DNA of 64,000 nucleotides, taken from the NCBI GenBank assembly GCA_034519525.1, contig JAXHOJ010000057.1:127572-191571 (forward strand), given 5' to 3'. Numbering within the stretch: position 1 is the stretch's first letter; the number at the start of each line of letters is the position of its first letter. The translations under genes and the position numbers were made by a program. Origin of the DNA: Gemmobacter sp034519525 (GTDB lineage: Bacteria > Pseudomonadota > Alphaproteobacteria > Rhodobacterales > Rhodobacteraceae). Below are positions 27,817 to 35,652 of this stretch, one piece after another. The notes beneath the pieces are model-generated. The model was not told the origin of the DNA. It worked only from the letters and a program-made list of their open reading frames with translations, and ran no database searches.

Positions 27817-29634
27817 ATGAAACAGGTTTTTTTCAGAACATTCCGGGCGGCGGGGCTTGCCGCCGGTCTGATCTGCGCTCTTTCCCCAGCGTCAGCCGAC
27901 TCACCCCGCCATGCCATCGCCATGTATGGCGAACCCGCCCTGGATGCAGGCTTCACCGCCCTGCCCTATGCCAACCCGGATGCCCCCAAGGGCGGGCGCA
28001 TCACCTTTGGGGAATCCGGTGGATTTGATAGCCTTAACCCATTCATTGTAAAGGGAAATGCTCCCAGCCAGATCACCCCCTTCACGGTCGAGACCTTGAT
28101 GGGCCGCAGTCTGGACGAACCCTTCACGCTTTATGGTCTGCTGGCGGAGTCGGTGCAGACCGATGCGGCGCGCAGCTATGTCGAATTCACCCTGCGGGCC
28201 GAGGCGCGCTTTTCCGACGGCGCCCCCGTTACCCCCGAAGATGTGCTCTGGTCATTCGAAACGCTGGGCACGCAAGGCCAGCCGCGCTATGCCGGCGCCT
28301 GGCGCAAGATCGCCCGGGCCGAGGTGACGGGGCCGCGCAGCATCCGCTTCAGCTTCAACACGGAAGACCGTGAACTTCCTCTGATTCTCGGTTTGCGCCC
28401 GATTCTGCAGAAGGCCCAATGGGCCGGCAAGGAATTTACCGAATCATCCCTTGTCGCCCCGATCGGCTCTGGCCCCTATACGGTGGCGGATTTCGAGCCC
28501 GGCCGCCACATCACCTTCCGCCGCAATCCTGACTGGTGGGGCAAGGATCTGGCCTTCAACAAGGGCCTGCACAACTTTGATGAGATCCGTGTTGAATATT
28601 ACGGTGTCGATACCGCGCTGTTCGAGGCCTTCAAAGGCGGCGCCATTTCCAGCTTCCGCGAGCTGAACCCGGCAAAGTGGAATTCCAATTACAACTTTCC
28701 CGCTGTTGCCTCGGGCGATGTGGTGAAGGAAGAGATCCCGCATGGCCGCCCCTCGGGGATTGAAGGGTTTGCCTTCAACACCCGCAAACCGATGTTTGCC
28801 GATTGGCGGGTGCGCGAGGCCTTGATCCACGCCTTCAACTTCGAACTGGTGAACCAGACGCTGAACGGCGGGGCACAGCCGCGCATCACCTCGTATTTCG
28901 GCAATTCGGTCCTGGGCATGGTGCCGGGCGCCCCGGCGGAAGGACGGGTGAAGGAACTGCTGCAACCCTTCGCCGCCGAACTGCTGCCCGGCGCGCTGGA
29001 AGGCTATGTGCTGCCCGTCAGCGATGGCACGGCGGCCAACCGCAAGAACATCCGCGCCGCCACCAATCTGCTGGCCGAGGCCGGGTGGACGGTGCAGGAC
29101 GGTGTTCTGAAAAACGCCTCCGGCGCGCCCTTCCGCTTTGAAATCCTGCTGACCCAGGGGCAGGACGAAATGATTTCGGCCGCCAGCATCTATATCGAGG
29201 CGTTGAAGCGGCTGGGTATCGAAGCCTGGATCACCACAGTGGACAATGCGCAGTATAAAGAGCGCACCAACGCTTATAACTTCGACATGACGCATCACAT
29301 CCGCGCCCTGTCGCTCAGCCCGGGGAATGAACAATACCTCTATTGGGGCGCGGCGGGCGTGACCGAGCCGGGAACCCGCAACTGGCCGGGCATCAATTCG
29401 CCCGCTGCAGAGGCGATGATCGGCGCCATGCTGATGGCCAGCGATCCGGCAGAGTTTACGGCGGCCACCCAGGCGCTGGACCGGATTCTGACCACCGGCC
29501 GTTATGTGGTGCCGGTCTGGTATAACAACGTGTCCCGCCTCGCCTATGCCAAGGGGTTGAAACACCCGTCCCATACCCCAGTTTATGGCGACTGGCCGGG
29601 CTGGATGCCCGAGGCCTGGTGGGCCGCGAACTGA
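27817..29634 (+). CDS. ABC transporter family 5 extracellular solute-binding protein (YejA-like)
   Basis: A 605-residue periplasmic peptide-binding protein. The signal peptide (about 1-27) ends at SPASADSP. The mature protein has YANPDAPKGGRITFGESGGF, typical of YejA-type members, and then RFSDGAPVTPEDVLWSFETL, the family 5 signature. No permease or ATPase genes follow, so the rest of the transporter must be elsewhere. The start at 27,817 gives a proper signal peptide; a frame 20 codons longer lacks one. Confidence 0.87.
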   Translation: MKQVFFRTFRAAGLAAGLICALSPASADSPRHAIAMYGEPALDAGFTALPYANPDAPKGGRITFGESGGFDSLNPFIVKGNAPSQITPFTVETLMGRSLDEPFTLYGLLAESVQTDAARSYVEFTLRAEARFSDGAPVTPEDVLWSFETLGTQGQPRYAGAWRKIARAEVTGPRSIRFSFNTEDRELPLILGLRPILQKAQWAGKEFTESSLVAPIGSGPYTVADFEPGRHITFRRNPDWWGKDLAFNKGLHNFDEIRVEYYGVDTALFEAFKGGAISSFRELNPAKWNSNYNFPAVASGDVVKEEIPHGRPSGIEGFAFNTRKPMFADWRVREALIHAFNFELVNQTLNGGAQPRITSYFGNSVLGMVPGAPAEGRVKELLQPFAAELLPGALEGYVLPVSDGTAANRKNIRAATNLLAEAGWTVQDGVLKNASGAPFRFEILLTQGQDEMISAASIYIEALKRLGIEAWITTVDNAQYKERTNAYNFDMTHHIRALSLSPGNEQYLYWGAAGVTEPGTRNWPGINSPAAEAMIGAMLMASDPAEFTAATQALDRILTTGRYVVPVWYNNVSRLAYAKGLKHPSHTPVYGDWPGWMPEAWWAAN

Positions 29635-29644
29635 GATCACGCAA

Positions 29645-29665
29645 GCGGGGGCAGCAAGCCCCCGC
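29645..29665 (+). terminator. Hairpin after the solute-binding protein gene
   Basis: GCGGGGGC and its complement around AGCAA, 10 bases past the stop. The stem is strong but no T run follows. Confidence 0.5.
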
Positions 29666-29702
29666 AGTAAAAGACCAAAGCAGAAAAGACTGAGGCAGAA
29701 AG

Positions 29703-29825
29703 ATGACCCGCAAAACCCTGATGCTGATTGCCGCAATGCTTGCCCTTGCCGCCTGCAATACGGTGGACGGGATCGGCCGCGATATATCCGGCGGCGCAAA
29801 TCAGGTGGCAGGCTGGCTGGGCTAG
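29703..29825 (+). CDS. Entericidin-family small lipoprotein (40 aa)
   Basis: A 40-residue lipoprotein: MTRKTLMLIAAMLALAAC is the signal with lipobox, the cysteine being residue 18. The mature peptide NTVDGIGRDISGGANQ matches the entericidin A/B family, whose enteric members form an antidote/toxin pair of stationary phase. Only one gene is present here. The stop lies 4 bases from the convergent dipeptidase stop. Confidence 0.8.
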   Translation: MTRKTLMLIAAMLALAACNTVDGIGRDISGGANQVAGWLG

Positions 29826-29828
29826 GCT

Positions 29829-30893
29829 TCAGCCACCCCAGCTGCGCCGCAGCACCGACAGCCAGTTGCCCCAGGCCAGTTTCTCGATCAGCGCGGGCCC
29901 ATAGCCATGCGCAACCAGCGCCGCGATCAGCCGCGGCAGGCCCGCGGCATCGCCAATGCCCTGCGGCACGGTGGCGCCATCGAAATCCGACCCGAAGCCC
30001 ACATGATCTTCGCCCAGCCGCCCGATCAGATGATCCAGATGGCGCAGCACCGGCTCCCATCCCATATCGGGTGACTGGCGGCCATCGGGGCGCAGAAACA
30101 CGGTGGCGAAGTTCAGCCCCACCATGCCGCCGCTGTCGCGGATCACATCCAGCTGGCGGTCGGTCAGGTTGCGGGTCGATGGCGTCACCGCATGGGCGTT
30201 GGAATGGGTGGCCACCAGCGGCGCATCACTGATCGCGGCAATGTCGTTGAACCCCGCCTCGTTCACATGGCTCAGATCCACCACGATCTTCAGCGCGTTA
30301 CAGGCCCGCACCAGCCGCTTGCCCGCATCCGTCAGCCCCGGCCCGGTATCGGGCGTAGCCGGAAACCGGAAGGGCACCCCATGGCCAAAGATCGTGGGCC
30401 GCGACCAGACCGGCCCGAGCGAGCGCAGCCCCATCGCATGAAACACATGCAGCGCATCCAGGCTGTCGTCGATCGCCTCTGCGCCTTCCATGTGCATCAC
30501 ACCGGCGATGGCCCCCGCCGCCTGTGCCGCCTCGATCTCTGCCACGCTGCGGCACAGGCGAAAGGCGCCGTTGGACGCCCGCTCCATCCACATCAGATGC
30601 CCGGCCATCTGCACGGCCACCGGCAGGGCCAGCTGCTGCGGGATCATGGCGGGCAGTTCGATCTCGTAGGGCGGGTTGTCCATCATCGCATCGTAATCCG
30701 GTGCCCCCGGGTCCATCGGGCTGGGCACATAGATGGCGAACATGCCCCCGGCAAAGCCGCCGGCCTGCATCCGCGGCAGATCCAGATGGCCGCGCCCCTC
30801 GCCCGTCAGCCAGATCGCCTGCCGCCGTGCCGGCGCAACCTGCATCCGCAACAAGATGTCGTTATGGCCATCGAATACCGGCTGCAGCGCCAT
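29829..30893 (-). CDS. Membrane dipeptidase (peptidase M19)
   Basis: A 354-residue zinc dipeptidase of the renal dipeptidase family. Zinc ligands are visible in order: H10 and D12 (FDGHNDILLR), the bridging Glu in MHMEGAEAID, His in VVDLSHVNEAGF, and His in ATHSNAHAV. The C-terminal GFGSDFDGATVPQG is typical. It hydrolyses dipeptides, including those with D-residues. It is convergent with the entericidin gene and downstream of cueR on the same strand. Confidence 0.93.
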   Translation of the reverse strand: MALQPVFDGHNDILLRMQVAPARRQAIWLTGEGRGHLDLPRMQAGGFAGGMFAIYVPSPMDPGAPDYDAMMDNPPYEIELPAMIPQQLALPVAVQMAGHLMWMERASNGAFRLCRSVAEIEAAQAAGAIAGVMHMEGAEAIDDSLDALHVFHAMGLRSLGPVWSRPTIFGHGVPFRFPATPDTGPGLTDAGKRLVRACNALKIVVDLSHVNEAGFNDIAAISDAPLVATHSNAHAVTPSTRNLTDRQLDVIRDSGGMVGLNFATVFLRPDGRQSPDMGWEPVLRHLDHLIGRLGEDHVGFGSDFDGATVPQGIGDAAGLPRLIAALVAHGYGPALIEKLAWGNWLSVLRRSWGG

Positions 30894-30950
30894 GTCCGTT
30901 CCCCCGTCTTTCCGCAGAGCCTGACATGCAGCGCCGGGGAAGACCAGAGC

Positions 30951-31346
30951 TCAGCCGCAGGCCTTTGGCGCGATGCCCTGCAGGATCGGGCAGTCCGGCC
31001 GCCCGTCGCCCGCACAGCTGGCCACCAGATCAGACAGGGTGCGCTGCATCGCCAGAAGCTCTGCCAGCTTGACCGCGATCTGCGTCAGATGATCTTCGGC
31101 AATGCGCTTCACATCGGCGCTGGCGCGCGACTTGTCTTCGTAAAGCTGCAGCAAGACCCGGCAATCCTCGATGGAAAAGCCAAGGCTGCGCGCCCGCCCC
31201 AGAAAGGCCAGCTTGTGCAGATCGCTGTCGCGGAAGGCGCGATAGCCATTGGCCTGCCGCAAGGGGCGGATCAGCCCGATTTCCTCGTAATAGCGGATGG
31301 TCTTTGCGGGCAGGCCGCTGCGCTGCGCCACCTCCTTGATGTTCAT
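30951..31346 (-). CDS. cueR: Copper-responsive MerR-family activator CueR
   Basis: A 131-residue MerR-family regulator. The N-terminal winged helix is MNIKEVAQRSGLPAKTIRYYEE, then a dimerisation helix. The metal loop has C111 and C119 (SCAGDGRPDCPIL), the two-cysteine arrangement that binds Cu(I) in CueR. The start codon sits directly at the copA stop, so copA and cueR form one transcript and the regulator is under its own operon promoter. It should act at the two TTGACC promoters between copA and copZ. Confidence 0.92.
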   Translation of the reverse strand: MNIKEVAQRSGLPAKTIRYYEEIGLIRPLRQANGYRAFRDSDLHKLAFLGRARSLGFSIEDCRVLLQLYEDKSRASADVKRIAEDHLTQIAVKLAELLAMQRTLSDLVASCAGDGRPDCPILQGIAPKACG

Positions 31347-33764
31347 TCACGCCTCCACCGCTTTCAGGCGCCGCAGCCGCAGCGCATTGGTCAGCACGAA
31401 AACCGAAGACAGGGCCATGGCCCCCGCCGCCAGCATGGGGGAAAGCTGCGGTCCGCCAAAGGGCACCAGAACCCCCGCCGCCACCGGGATCAGCGCGGCA
31501 TTATAGCCAAAGGCCCAGATCAGGTTCTGCCTTATGTTGCGCATCACCGCCCGGCTGATGTGAACGGCCGTGGCCACCGCCAGCGGATCGCCGGCCATCA
31601 CCACCACCTCGGCGGCTTCAATCGCCACATCGGTGCCGGTGCCAATGGCGACCCCCACATCTGCCGCCGCCAGCGCCGGGGCATCATTGATGCCATCGCC
31701 CACGAAGGCCACCCCCGGCCCCAGCTGTGCCACGGCATCGACCTTGCCGCCCGGCAGCACCTCGGCCCGGATCTCGGCAATGCCCAGTTCGGCGCCGATC
31801 TTGGCCGCCACCCGCGCGGCATCGCCCGTCACCATCGCCACATCCAGCCCCTGCCCCCGCAAGGCTGCCACGGCGGCTGCCGCATGGGGCTTCACCCGGT
31901 CAGCCACGGCCAGCAGGCCCATCAGACGCCCATCCACCGCCAGAAACACCGGCGTCTTGCCCTGTGCCGCCAGCGTATCTGCCTGCGCCTGCCAATGGCC
32001 GACGCCTTCGGGGAACATCCGCGCCGATCCCAGCGTGATGCGCTGCCCCTCGACCATCGCTTCGGCGCCATGGCCCGGAATGGCGGCAAAATCCGTGGCC
32101 ACCGGCAGCGGCAAGCCCGCGCCTTCTGCCGCCTGCACCACCGCCCGCGCCAAAGGATGTTCCGACTGCGCCTCGACCGCCGCCGCCATGCGCAGCAGAT
32201 GTGGCGAATGGGGCACCATATCGGTCAGCACCGGGCGGCCCTCGGTCAGGGTGCCGGTCTTGTCAAACGCCACGCGCCGCACCTCGGCCAGCGTCTGCAA
32301 CGCCTCGCCCCGGCGGAACAGCACACCCAGTTCCGCCGCACGGCCCGTGCCCACCATGATCGACACCGGCGTGGCCAGCCCCATGGCACAGGGGCAGGCG
32401 ATGATCAGCACCGAAACCCCCGCCACCAGCGCCTCGGCCAGCCCCGGCCCGAAGATCAGCCAGACCAGCACCGTCAGCGCCGCCAGCGCCATCACCACCG
32501 GCACGAACCACAGGGTGATGCGATCCACCAAAGCCTGCACCGGCAGTTTGCTGCCCTGCGCCTCTTCCACCATGGCCACGATCCGCGCCAGCACGGTATC
32601 GCGGCCCACCTCGGTCACCCGCATCACCAGCGCGCCGGTGCCGTTCACCGTGCCGCCGGTGACGCGGTCGCCCGGCGCCTTGGCCACCGGCAGCGCCTCG
32701 CCCGTCAGCATGGCCTCGTCCACCGCCGACCGGCCCTGTTCCACCACCCCATCCAGCGGGATACGCGCGCCGGGCCGCACCTGCAACAGCTGCCCGGGGC
32801 GGATGCTGGCCAGCGGCGCCTCGGCAAAGCCGCCCTCGGTTTCCACCAGCGCGGTTTTCGGCTGCAGGCCGATCAGCCCGGCAATCGCCGCGCCCGCCCG
32901 GCCCCGCGCCCGCACCTCCAGCAGGCGGCCGATCAGGATCAAGACGACAATCACCGCCGCCGCCTCGAAATACACCGCCCGCGCCGCGACAGGCAGCAGG
33001 CCGGGCGCAAAGGTGGCCACGGTGGAATAGCCCCAGGCCGCCAGCGTGCCCACAGCGACCAGGCTGTTCATGTCGGGCGCCCCGCGCCGCAGCGCGGGCA
33101 GACCCTTGGCAAAGAACCGCCGCCCCGGCAGCGCCAGCACCAGCGTCGCCAGCACGAACTGCACCAGCCACAGCGCCTGCTGCGATACCAGCCCCAGCAG
33201 CCAGTGATGAAAGGCAGGCACAAGATGCCCGCCCATCTCCAGGATGAAGACCGGCAATGTCAGGACGGATGCCAGACGGGTATCATGCCGAAGGGAGGAC
33301 AGTTCGCCGACACGCGCATCCGGGTCTGCCTGATCCAGCGGCGTGGCGGCAAACCCGGCCCGGCTGACGGCAGCCGCCAGCGCCTCGGCCCCCGTTCCAT
33401 CCCAGACCGTCACCTGCGCCCGGCGCGCGGCAAGGTTTGCCGTGGCCGCGATCACCCCGGGCTGCGCCTTCAGCACCCGCTCCACCCGCCCTGTGCAACT
33501 GGCACAGGTCATGCCCTCCACCGCCAGCTGCAGCACCTTTTCCCGGGGCGGATAGCCCGCTTTCCCCAGCGCCGCCGCCAGCCCCACCGCATCCGCCGGC
33601 GCCGCAAAGCGCACCTCGGCGCTTTCATCGGCCAGGTTCACCTTCGCCTCCGTCACCCCCGGTTGCGCCTTCAGCACCCGTTCGGCGCGGGCCACGCAAG
33701 AGCCACAGGTCATGCCCTCCAGCCGGAATCGGGCAGTTTTCGTGGATTTGGCGTCAGAGGTCAT
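31347..33764 (-). CDS. copA: Copper-exporting P1B-type ATPase
   Basis: CopA, 805 residues, pumps Cu(I) from cytoplasm to periplasm. Two N-terminal metal-binding domains have GMTCGSC (17-23) and GMTCASC (84-90). Eight membrane helices follow, with the transport motif IIACPCAMGLATP. The phosphorylation motif is DKTGTLTEG, the actuator motif MLTGEALPV, and the hinge GDGINDAPAL. A lone ACPCA is the CPC of the Cu+ class. AAAGGAA precedes the start. It forms an operon with cueR and faces copZ. Confidence 0.96.
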   Translation of the reverse strand: MTSDAKSTKTARFRLEGMTCGSCVARAERVLKAQPGVTEAKVNLADESAEVRFAAPADAVGLAAALGKAGYPPREKVLQLAVEGMTCASCTGRVERVLKAQPGVIAATANLAARRAQVTVWDGTGAEALAAAVSRAGFAATPLDQADPDARVGELSSLRHDTRLASVLTLPVFILEMGGHLVPAFHHWLLGLVSQQALWLVQFVLATLVLALPGRRFFAKGLPALRRGAPDMNSLVAVGTLAAWGYSTVATFAPGLLPVAARAVYFEAAAVIVVLILIGRLLEVRARGRAGAAIAGLIGLQPKTALVETEGGFAEAPLASIRPGQLLQVRPGARIPLDGVVEQGRSAVDEAMLTGEALPVAKAPGDRVTGGTVNGTGALVMRVTEVGRDTVLARIVAMVEEAQGSKLPVQALVDRITLWFVPVVMALAALTVLVWLIFGPGLAEALVAGVSVLIIACPCAMGLATPVSIMVGTGRAAELGVLFRRGEALQTLAEVRRVAFDKTGTLTEGRPVLTDMVPHSPHLLRMAAAVEAQSEHPLARAVVQAAEGAGLPLPVATDFAAIPGHGAEAMVEGQRITLGSARMFPEGVGHWQAQADTLAAQGKTPVFLAVDGRLMGLLAVADRVKPHAAAAVAALRGQGLDVAMVTGDAARVAAKIGAELGIAEIRAEVLPGGKVDAVAQLGPGVAFVGDGINDAPALAAADVGVAIGTGTDVAIEAAEVVVMAGDPLAVATAVHISRAVMRNIRQNLIWAFGYNAALIPVAAGVLVPFGGPQLSPMLAAGAMALSSVFVLTNALRLRRLKAVEA

Positions 33765-33785
33765 GAAATGTTCCTTTCATGGCAG

Positions 33786-33816
33786 GATATGGGGCTTCCC
33801 GTCACCGGAAGGTCAA
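33786..33816 (-). promoter_or_regulatory. CueR-type promoter of copA-cueR
   Basis: On the minus strand a -35 TTGACC and a -10 CATATC are separated by 19 bp, the stretched spacing of MerR-family promoters. The spacer carries a TTCC-N7-GGAA dyad. Confidence 0.75.
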
Positions 33817-33865
33817 GCCCTGCCCGGCCCTGTCGGTAAAAAAGATGCAGCGGCGTTTCTGCCTC

Positions 33866-33896
33866 TTGACCTTCCAGCAGCCGGAAACCCCATATC
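33866..33896 (+). promoter_or_regulatory. CueR-type promoter of copZ
   Basis: TTGACC, 19 bp, CATATC, with a TTCC-N7-GGAA dyad in the spacer. It is the mirror copy of the copA promoter, 24 bases before the copZ start. Confidence 0.75.
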
Positions 33897-33920
33897 AACC
33901 GTGAACCAAAGGAGCTTGCC

Positions 33921-34124
33921 ATGACCGATCTTTCCATCCCCGACATGAGCTGTGGCCATTGCCGCGCCTCGATCGAAGCTGCGCTGCTGCCCCTGCCGGG
34001 CGTGACCGGCATCCGCTTTGATGCCGCCAGCCGTCGCGCCACCGTCGAAGGCAGCGCCCCGGCTGCCCTGCTGTTGCAGACGCTGGAACAGATCGGCTTT
34101 CCGGCAGAAACCCTGCCCGCCTGA
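33921..34124 (+). CDS. copZ: Copper chaperone (HMA domain)
   Basis: A 67-residue single HMA-domain protein with the Cu(I) motif PDMSCGHCRAS (C11, C14). It carries Cu(I) to CopA or to CueR in the cytoplasm. It is divergent from copA, and both have matching CueR-type promoters, so chaperone and pump should be induced together. AAAGGAG lies upstream of the start. No other copper gene follows. Confidence 0.92.
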   Translation: MTDLSIPDMSCGHCRASIEAALLPLPGVTGIRFDAASRRATVEGSAPAALLLQTLEQIGFPAETLPA

Positions 34125-34374
34125 CGCCGCCATCTGCTTGTAACACAGGCTTTGTGGCCCCGGTGCCAAACCTGCGCAAGATGACGCCGAGTTGAAACGC
34201 GATTGTGACAAAACCGCTTGTCGGCCTCCGGTTTCCGACATATCTGCCCGCCACCGCGCCATGCCCGCGCCGCAGGTCCGCCCGAATCCGGGTCCAGACT
34301 GGCTTCGTCGGTATGACGGGGCGGCCCCTCGCCGCCCGACGAATAAAGTTGAGCCAGTGAACCGGAGCAGAGAC

Positions 34375-34509
34375 ATGGCCACCACACAACCGCAATCGCA
34401 GCCCCAGCAGGGCGGCGCCACCACGCCGAGCCAGCAGCAGAGCCAGACCAGCCAACCCAGCCAGCAGCAGGGCAGCGGCCCGGTGATCCGCGACTGGGCG
34501 TCGATCTGA
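34375..34509 (+). CDS. Gln/Ser-rich mini-protein (44 aa), unknown
   Basis: A 44-residue low-complexity protein rich in Gln, Ser, Thr and Pro (MATTQPQSQPQQGG at the start, QQQGSGPVIRDWASI at the end). The start at 34,375 has GGAG 8 bases upstream and a terminator follows 50 bases past the stop, so it looks like a real small gene. No signal peptide or domain is seen. A frame extending 61 codons upstream exists but lacks a ribosome site. Function unknown. Confidence 0.5.
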   Translation: MATTQPQSQPQQGGATTPSQQQSQTSQPSQQQGSGPVIRDWASI

Positions 34510-34561
34510 CAGGCGGAAACGCGCGGGAACAGACTTGGAACAGACAGACTTGGAACAGACG

Positions 34562-34583
34562 GGGCGAGCCGATAGGCTCGCCC
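34562..34583 (+). terminator. Terminator of the Gln-rich gene
   Basis: GGGCGAGCC, loop GATA, exact complement, then TTGTTCATTT. It lies 53 bases past the stop. Confidence 0.7.
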
Positions 34584-34607
34584 TTGTTCATTTCACAGGT
34601 CGCCGCA

Positions 34608-35027
34608 ATGCCCGATCCCGTTTCCTCGATCCCGAATCTTGGCCCCGCGACAGAGGCCGCCTTTGCCCGTGCAGGCATCCACAGCGCCGATGAACTCCGC
34701 GCCATGGGGGCCGATGCGGCCTATCTTGCCCTGATGCGCAGCGGCACGCCGCCGCATTTCATCGGCTATTATGTGCTGGTGATGGGGCTGCTGGGCCGGC
34801 CCTGGAACGATTGCCAGGGCGAAGAGAAAAAGGCCCTGCGCCTGCGCTTTGACGCGCTGAAGGCCGAAGCGGCAGTGGATCTGGCCAAGACAAAGGGCCG
34901 CTCCGAACTGGAAGCGGCCCTCGATTTCTTCGGCGTGGTCGAGCGGAAGGCTCAGCCGACCAGTTCAAGACCCGAGAAGAAGAACGCGATCTCGCGGGCA
35001 GCAGCGGCTTCCGAATCCGAGCCGTGA
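34608..35027 (+). CDS. TfoX/Sxy C-terminal-domain protein
   Basis: A 139-residue protein with the helix-hairpin-helix-like TfoX_C domain: SIPNLGPATEAAFARAGIHS and ADELRAMGADAAYLALMRSG. The family takes its name from the competence regulator TfoX/Sxy, though this standalone C-terminal form has no proven role. The last 25 codons overlap the convergent ndk gene by 76 bases and read as antisense of it (SSRPEKKNAISRAAAA). The true end may therefore be earlier and the overlap caused by a lost stop or an indel. Confidence 0.75.
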   Translation: MPDPVSSIPNLGPATEAAFARAGIHSADELRAMGADAAYLALMRSGTPPHFIGYYVLVMGLLGRPWNDCQGEEKKALRLRFDALKAEAAVDLAKTKGRSELEAALDFFGVVERKAQPTSSRPEKKNAISRAAAASESEP

Positions 35028-35374
35028 ACCGAGTTTTCGCCAACCGACAGGGCAAATTCCTTGCGGATGGTGCCTTCGGCGGCATTGGCCGGGTTTGTCG
35101 CGCCCATGACTTCGCGGTTCTTCAGGATGGCGCCTTCGCCTTCCAGAACCTGAACCACCACCGGCTCCGACGACATGAACGAGGTCAGCTCGCCATAGAA
35201 GGGGCGCTCTTTATGCTCGGCATAGAAAGCACCGGCCTGGGCCAGCGACAGGTGGATGCGCTTTGACGCCACTACGCGCAGGCCGGCCTCTTCGAATTTG
35301 GCAACGATCTTGCCGGTGAGGTTGCGCTTGGTGGCGTCGGGCTTGATGATCGACAGGGTGCGTTCGATGGCCAT
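34952..35374 (-). CDS. ndk: Nucleoside-diphosphate kinase
   Basis: Ndk, 140 residues, balances NTP pools by transfer through a phosphohistidine. MAIERTLSIIKPDATKRNL at the start, RPFYGELTSFMSSEPVVVQV in the middle, and NSVHGSDSEAAAAREIAFFF with the active-site His near residue 117. Start at 35,374 has GGAG six bases upstream. It overlaps the convergent tfoX gene at its 3' end. Confidence 0.97.
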   Translation of the reverse strand: MAIERTLSIIKPDATKRNLTGKIVAKFEEAGLRVVASKRIHLSLAQAGAFYAEHKERPFYGELTSFMSSEPVVVQVLEGEGAILKNREVMGATNPANAAEGTIRKEFALSVGENSVHGSDSEAAAAREIAFFFSGLELVG

Positions 35375-35512
35375 GAGGCTCTCCATAACGAAATGCGCGG
35401 GAATTGGCCCCCCGCGCTTGATTGACGGCGCCTCCTACCATGCGGGATGCCTGTTGAAAAGGCATGACAGGCAGAGGGGGCGCTGCCCCCGCCGCGCGCT
35501 GTGCGCGCGACT

Positions 35513-35586
35513 CCCCCGGGGTATTTGTGCCAAGAGGAAGCGCAGAACCCGCTTTCTCCTTCCTCTTGGCAAAAATACCCCGGGGG
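35513..35586. repeat. Rhodobacterales extragenic repeat, inverted pair (copy 3)
   Basis: CCCCCGGGGTATTTGTGCC-AAGAGGAAG faces CTTCCTCTTGGC-AAAAATACCCCGGGGG, so the pair can fold into a 25 bp or longer hairpin. It lies in the ndk/ABC-F gap (35,375-35,652). Same family as 8,853 and 22,935. Confidence 0.7.
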
Positions 35587-35652
35587 TGCGGGGGCTGGCC
35601 CCCGCTGGCTGCGGTTGACGCCGGGCGCTGGCTGCGGCATGGCTCTGCCATC

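Noticed and set aside
27654..27956. Possible minus-strand gene of 100 codons ending at a terminator-like hairpin
   Set aside because: It overlaps the signal-peptide end of a well-supported plus-strand gene, has no family resemblance and no good ribosome site.
30192..33839. A 1215-codon open frame on the plus strand opposite the dipeptidase, cueR and copA
   Set aside because: It is rich in His, Arg, Gln and Pro with no domain, and it is the antisense of three well-supported genes. High GC produces such frames.
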